From NCBI GenBank assembly GCA_020438295.1, contig JAGQUV010000005.1, positions 1-64,000 on the forward strand: 64,000 nucleotides of DNA, written 5' to 3'. Below the pieces are notes generated by a model. The model saw nothing but the letters and a program-made list of their open reading frames with translations. It had not been told where the DNA came from and did no database searches. The position numbers were made by a program, and so were the translations under genes. Source of the DNA: Solirubrobacterales bacterium (GTDB lineage: Bacteria; Actinomycetota; Thermoleophilia; Solirubrobacterales; 70-9). Of the stretch, positions 60,180-64,000 are shown piece by piece (the first letter of the stretch is position 1; the number at the start of each line of letters is the position of its first letter).

Positions 60180-61834
60180 TCGGCCTGATCATCTCCGGTC
60201 GCTTCGGCCTCCATGGCCTCTTCGTCCGCTTCGGCCTCCGTGGCCTCTTCGTCCGCATCGGTTTCCACGGTCTGTTCCGCTGCCTCGGCCTCGTCGGATT
60301 GTCCGGCGGCTTCGTCCTGAACGGCTGCCTCGGCTTCGTCGCCCGGTCCGGCCTCCTCGATCTCCTCGGCTACGCCGGCCTCCTCGATCTCGCCGGCCTC
60401 TTCGGTTGCGCCGGCCTGTTCGACCGCGTCGGCCTGTTCAACCGCTTCCGCCTCCCCTTCGTCGCTGGGCTCGACGAACGAGGCCTCGGCCGCCTCGGCC
60501 ATCGCGGCCACCGCAGCCTCGTCCGACTCGGGGTCGGCCAGCAGCGCGACTTCCTCGTCGTCCAGCCCGGCCAGGACGCCGACGTGGCTGGTGCCGAACC
60601 GGGAAAGCGCCTGGTGCTGGGGAAGGCCGCAGTAGGTGGAGCCGCCCACGGCGGCGTTCGGGCAGCGGCGCCCGCTCGAGAGCACCGCCATGCAGCGCCC
60701 GTCGAACTCCTCTTCGCCCTCGTATTCGTGCTGGCTTTCCTCTTTGGCGAACTCGCTCTCCGACTTGATGTCGACCCGCCAGCCGGTCAGGCGGGCGGCG
60801 AGTCGCGCGTTCTGGCCGTCGCGCCCGATCGCCAGCGAGAGCTGGTCGTCCGGTACGACCACGGTCGCCTGCATCTCGTCATCGTCGACCAGGACCTCGC
60901 GGACCCGGGCCGGCGATAGGGCCTTGGCGACGAACCGGGCCGGCTCTTCGTTGTAGGGAATGATGTCGATCTTCTCGCCGCGCAGTTCCGACACGACCAT
61001 GCGGACCCGGGAACCCCTGGGACCGACGCAGGCACCAACCGGGTCGACGCCGTCGGCATGGGAGACCACGGCGATCTTCGACCGGTAGCCGGGCTCACGG
61101 GCGACCCCGACGATCTCGACCAGCTTGTCGGCGATCTCGGGAACTTCGAGTTCGAACAGTCCCTTGATCAGATCGGGGCTGCGCCTCGAGACGACGATGC
61201 TCGGCCCCTTGGCCGATTCCGAAACGTCGGTAATCACGGCTTTGACCCTCATCCCGTGGTCGTAGCGTTCGCTGTAGACCTGCTCCGACTTGGGCAGCAG
61301 GGCCTCGACCCGCTCGCGCAGCTGGACCAGCGTGTACCGCTTGTCCGACTGCTGGATCAGGCCGGTGATCAGCTCACCGACCCGGTCGTGATACTCCTCG
61401 TACATCATCTGGCGCTCGGCTTCGCGGATCCGCTGGTAGATGACCTGCTTGGCAGTCTGGGCCGCGATCCGCCCGAAGTCGTCGGGAGTGACATCCCGCG
61501 ACGTGATCTGGTCTTCGTACGGCGCCAGCACCTCGGGGTCGAGCTCCGGTTCCTCGGGCTCGCGCATCTCGCCGGTCTCGGGATCGATCGTCCGTTCCTG
61601 CTCGGCGATCGCCTCCTCGAGCAGCTTCTCCTCGAGCTCGGCCGGCAGGATCAGCTCGAACACGCGGAAGTCACCCGTCTCATGGTCGAGGTCGACCCGG
61701 GCGTAACGGGCCGCTCCGGGGCTCTTGCGGTAGGCCGAGAGCAGGGCGTCGGCCAGCGCGTCCATCAGCGTGTCGGCCGCGATGCCCTTTTCCTGCTCCA
61801 GCACTCGTACCGCGTCAACAATCTCCTGGGTCAC
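60176..61834 (-). CDS. nusA: Transcription factor NusA with added zinc knuckle and acidic tail
   Basis: 552-aa elongation/termination factor. N-terminal RNA-polymerase-binding domain (about 1-150), S1 (about 150-225), KH1 (about 250-310) and KH2 (about 320-360, [26 protein letters not shown]). Beyond the usual end lies Cys381-x9-Cys391-x10-Cys402-x4-His407 ([19 protein letters not shown] onward), like the short knuckles of DUF5763-type proteins, then an Ala/Glu-rich tail to 552. GTG start 61834 behind AAGGAG overlaps the rimP stop (GTGA). Confidence 0.95.
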
Positions 61835-62268
61835 TTGGCTGCTCCTTCTGCGGTGTCTGGTACGAGATGAGAGCGAGCGACGCTCCCGTAGGGAATGCGG
61901 ACTTCGCGGCCGTCGAATCCGAGGGCCACTTCCTGGTCTTCGGCTTCGAGGATCGTCCCGGTGAAGTTCCGACGGTCCTCGATCGGCTCGACCGTCCTGA
62001 CCTTGGCCCTGCGACCCTTGAACCGGACAAAGTGCTCCGGACGGGTCAGCGGCCTTTCCGGGCCTGGTGAAGACACCTCCAGCGAATGCTCGACCAACAG
62101 GTCGGTCAGGTTCGAGGTGACCCGCTGGCAGAGCTCGAGGGTGACCCCGTCCGGGTGATCGATGAACAAGCGTAGAGAGTCTCCTCCGGCCTGCTCCAGA
62201 GCCAGAAATTCGATCTCGGGATCGATTCCGGCGAGCCGCTGTTCGATTTCTGTTGAGTCGGGTTTCAT
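61831..62268 (-). CDS. rimP: Ribosome maturation factor RimP
   Basis: 145-aa factor for 30S assembly. EQRLAGIDPEIEFLALEQAGGDSLRLFIDHPDGVTLELCQRVTSNLTDLL is the N-terminal domain, with EVSSPGPERPLTRPEHF and a C-terminal SH3-like part. ATG 62268 follows GAAGGAACC. It heads the large rimP-nusA-infB operon, whose leader holds a promoter and a terminator-like hairpin. Confidence 0.92.
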   Translation of the reverse strand: MKPDSTEIEQRLAGIDPEIEFLALEQAGGDSLRLFIDHPDGVTLELCQRVTSNLTDLLVEHSLEVSSPGPERPLTRPEHFVRFKGRRAKVRTVEPIEDRRNFTGTILEAEDQEVALGFDGREVRIPYGSVARSHLVPDTAEGAAK

Positions 62269-62291
62269 CTGGTTCCTTCGACCTGAGGGCC

Positions 62292-62315
62292 AAAAAAAAG
62301 CGGGCAAGGCCCACT
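62292..62315 (-). terminator. Terminator-like hairpin in the rimP-nusA leader (possible attenuator)
   Basis: On the minus strand AGTGGGC-CTT-GCCCGCT is directly followed by eight T residues, a textbook intrinsic terminator. It lies 23 nt before the rimP ATG and downstream of the good promoter at 62348-62376, so it is inside the rimP leader. A competing GGGCC/GGCCC pairing around the T-tract would exclude it. It could also end dtd transcripts. Confidence 0.75.
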
Positions 62316-62347
62316 TTTCGACAAAGCTGGAGGGGAAAAGCTCTCTC

Positions 62348-62376
62348 AGTATAGCCCCACTCCGGCTCCAGGCCAA
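62348..62376 (-). promoter_or_regulatory. Housekeeping-type promoter of rimP-nusA-infB
   Basis: On the minus strand TTGGCC (-35, 62376-62371), 17-nt spacer, TATACT (-10, 62353-62348). Both hexamers and spacing fit a sigma-70-type promoter. The predicted start is near 62341, giving a leader of about 73 nt. Confidence 0.65.
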
Positions 62377-62403
62377 GCCCGGCTCCGGGGCGGCCGGGAC
62401 CGG

Positions 62404-62820
62404 TCAGACCTCGATCAGGACGGTGACCGGTCCGTCACCATTCATGTCTACCCGCATGTCGGCTCCGAACCGACCCGCCTTCGCGTCCAGCAGGCGACAG
62501 ACCAGTTCGTAGAGCGGCTCGGCGATATCACCCGGCGCTGCCCCGATCCAGCTCGGCCGGTTGCCCTTGGAGGTGTCTCCGTACAGCGTGAACTGGCTCA
62601 CGCAAAGGGCCTCGCGATCCCCGAGCGGCTCGTTCATCCGGCCCTCCCGGTCGGCAAAGATCCGCAGCCGCCTCAGCTTCGAGGCCATTTTCTCGGCTTC
62701 ACGCTCGGTATCCCCGGCCGCGACGCCGAGCAGGACCAGCATGCCCGGACCGATCCGCGATATCTCTTCGTCCCCGACCGAGACCGCGGCCGCGCTTACC
62801 CGCTGGACGACTGCCTTCAA
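62404..62820 (-). CDS. dtd: D-aminoacyl-tRNA deacylase
   Basis: 138-aa chirality-proofreading enzyme removing D-amino acids from tRNA. KAVVQRVSAAAVSVGDEEISRIGPGMLVLLGV, the catalytic SQFTLYGDTSKGNRPSW and the C-terminal MNGDGPVTVLIE motif are complete. The ATG overlaps the coaBC stop (ATGA). Confidence 0.95.
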   Translation of the reverse strand: MKAVVQRVSAAAVSVGDEEISRIGPGMLVLLGVAAGDTEREAEKMASKLRRLRIFADREGRMNEPLGDREALCVSQFTLYGDTSKGNRPSWIGAAPGDIAEPLYELVCRLLDAKAGRFGADMRVDMNGDGPVTVLIEV

Positions 62821-64000
62821 TTCCGGCCCGGATTGTTCAGCTCGACAACCCGGTCGAGTATCCGCCCGGCTATCTCCGCCTTCGACGCGACCGGAACCCG
62901 CTCGGTCTCCCCGGCGGTGATCAGGGTCACCTCGTTGCGGTCGGAGTCGAACCCGATCGCCGGGTCGGACACGTCGTTGAGCACGATCAGGTCGGCCCCC
63001 TTTTCGGCCAGCTTGCCACGTGCCCTCGTCTCGGCCTCGCCGCCATGTTCGGCGGCAAAGCCGACCACCGTCTGGCCCGGCCGCCGGGATGCCGCCAGTC
63101 CGGCCAGGATGTCCTCGGTCGGCTGCAGGCTGATCGTCAGCTCGCCTCGATCGCGGCCGAGCTTGTCCCGGGACGGCTCCACCGGCCGGAAGTCGGCCGG
63201 AGCCGCCGCCATAATCAGGAGGTCACATTCCGGGAACCGCTCGCGGCAGGCCTCGGCCAGGCCGCCGGTGTCCTCGACGTCGATCCGCTCTACCCCCGGT
63301 GGCGACTCCAGCCCGACGTTCGCGGCGATCACCGTGACGTCGGCTCCGCGCCGCCGGGCCGCCCCGGCCAGCGCGAAGCCCATCCGCCCACTCGAGCGGT
63401 TGCCCAGGAACCGGACGGGATCGATCGCCTCCCGGGTTCCGCCGGCGGTGACCAGGACCCTGACGCCGCTCATCTCGCTGTCGCCCCCCTCCTCGGCCAG
63501 GGTCGCCTCGACCCGTTCCAGCAACGCGGCCGGCTCGGGAAGCCGGCCGACCCCATACTCGCCTTTCGAGGCCAGCGATCCCTCCCCCGGCTCGATCACT
63601 TCGACCCCCCTCGAGCGCAGAGTGGCCAGGTTGTCCTGGGTCGCGGCGCTCTGATACATGCGGTCGTTCATCGCCGGGGCGATCATCTTCGGTGCCCGGC
63701 AGGCCAGGAATGCGGTGGTGACGATTGAATCGGCCTGACCGGTGGCCAGTTTGGCGATCGTGTTGGCCGAGGCCGGCGCCAAAAGGTAGAGGTCGGCCGC
63801 CTCGGCCACTGCAAGATGGCCGATCGGCTCATGGTCGGGCATGGGCTGGCCGGGGAACGCGCCCCGCATCGGGTCACGTTCGAACTCGGAGGTCAGGACC
63901 GGAGCACCGAGAATGCCCTCGAACGTGTCGGGCCCTACGAAACGCCTTGCGGCGGCGGTCATCAAGACCCTGACCGAATGCCCGTTGCCGGTCGCCAGCC
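62817..64000 (-). CDS. coaBC: Bifunctional phosphopantothenoylcysteine decarboxylase/ligase (N-terminus outside window)
   Basis: Coenzyme A biosynthesis. The visible part begins inside the CoaC flavoprotein domain (MTAAARRFVGPDTFEGILG) with LLAPASANTIAKLATGQADSIVTT and the active-site MIAPAMNDRMYQS. The CoaB ligase follows: VRVLVTAGGTREAIDPVRFLGNRSSGRMGFALA and LTISLQPTEDILAGLAA. The first 25 or so residues, with the flavin-binding GGIA segment, lie beyond the right edge. Its stop overlaps the dtd start. Confidence 0.95.
   Translation of the reverse strand, partial: LATGNGHSVRVLMTAAARRFVGPDTFEGILGAPVLTSEFERDPMRGAFPGQPMPDHEPIGHLAVAEAADLYLLAPASANTIAKLATGQADSIVTTAFLACRAPKMIAPAMNDRMYQSAATQDNLATLRSRGVEVIEPGEGSLASKGEYGVGRLPEPAALLERVEATLAEEGGDSEMSGVRVLVTAGGTREAIDPVRFLGNRSSGRMGFALAGAARRRGADVTVIAANVGLESPPGVERIDVEDTGGLAEACRERFPECDLLIMAAAPADFRPVEPSRDKLGRDRGELTISLQPTEDILAGLAASRRPGQTVVGFAAEHGGEAETRARGKLAEKGADLIVLNDVSDPAIGFDSDRNEVTLITAGETERVPVASKAEIAGRILDRVVELNNPGRN

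Overview
The window is a high-GC, gene-dense bacterial chromosome segment on which nearly every gene is an ordinary chromosomal function. It most resembles a deep-branching actinobacterium of the Thermoleophilia/Solirubrobacterales kind. The reasons are the high GC content, a Gram-positive type LexA box at recA, RNase J together with RNase Y, a MurT/GatD pair, DapL-type diaminopimelate synthesis, an actinobacterial c-di-AMP riboswitch in front of an NlpC/P60 hydrolase, and a Ser-for-Cys DapF variant that I recall from that class. This placement is inference from gene content; no rRNA is present. I found no tRNA, rRNA, CRISPR array, insertion sequence or prophage.

Layout. 1-8.5 kb: a fatty-alcohol-oxidase-like GMC enzyme with an aldehyde dehydrogenase (minus strand), a divergent succinate-semialdehyde-type dehydrogenase, a small hydrolase, a mismatch uracil glycosylase, the trehalose synthase TreT, a glyoxalase-fold protein and dodecin. 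8.6-11.3 kb: a copper and cytochrome-oxidase assembly cluster (SCO, PCuAC, cupredoxin-like proteins). 11.4-16.8 kb: c-di-AMP riboswitch and cell-wall hydrolase, an MmpL transporter and a holin-like/phosphodiesterase fusion. 16.7-21.6 kb (minus): cyclophilin, alpha/beta hydrolase, formylglycine-generating-enzyme-like protein and several membrane proteins. 21.7-26.1 kb (plus): methyltransferase, lipid kinase, MurT, a second methyltransferase and GatD, tightly overlapped. 26.1-38 kb: dut, hflX, an epimerase, a cupredoxin lipoprotein, then dapL, dapF, miaA, miaB, rny, recX and recA. 38.3-45.2 kb: an acetyltransferase, cinA, ftsK and a two-component system. 45.4-64 kb (all minus): rnj, dapA, amidase, dapB, M16 peptidase, pnp, peroxiredoxin, rpsO, ribF, truB, nrnA, rbfA, infB, nusA, rimP, and, after a terminator-like element, dtd and coaBC (cut by the window end).

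How the genes fit together. dapA, dapB, dapL and dapF give a short route from aspartate semialdehyde to meso-diaminopimelate. MurT/GatD amidate the stem peptide that contains it, and the riboswitch-controlled NlpC/P60 enzyme cuts the finished wall. rimP-nusA-infB-rbfA-nrnA-truB-ribF-rpsO-pnp is the classical translation and RNA-processing block, but it lacks ylxR between nusA and infB.

The most interesting observations are: a DapF in which both catalytic cysteines are serine; a NusA with an added zinc knuckle and long acidic tail beside an IF2 with a basic tail; a promoter plus terminator/antiterminator arrangement in the rimP-nusA leader; a methyltransferase embedded between murT and gatD; a recurring -10 box 6-8 nt upstream of start codons that implies widespread leaderless mRNAs; and an NlpC/P60 gene whose only sensible start codon is ATC.
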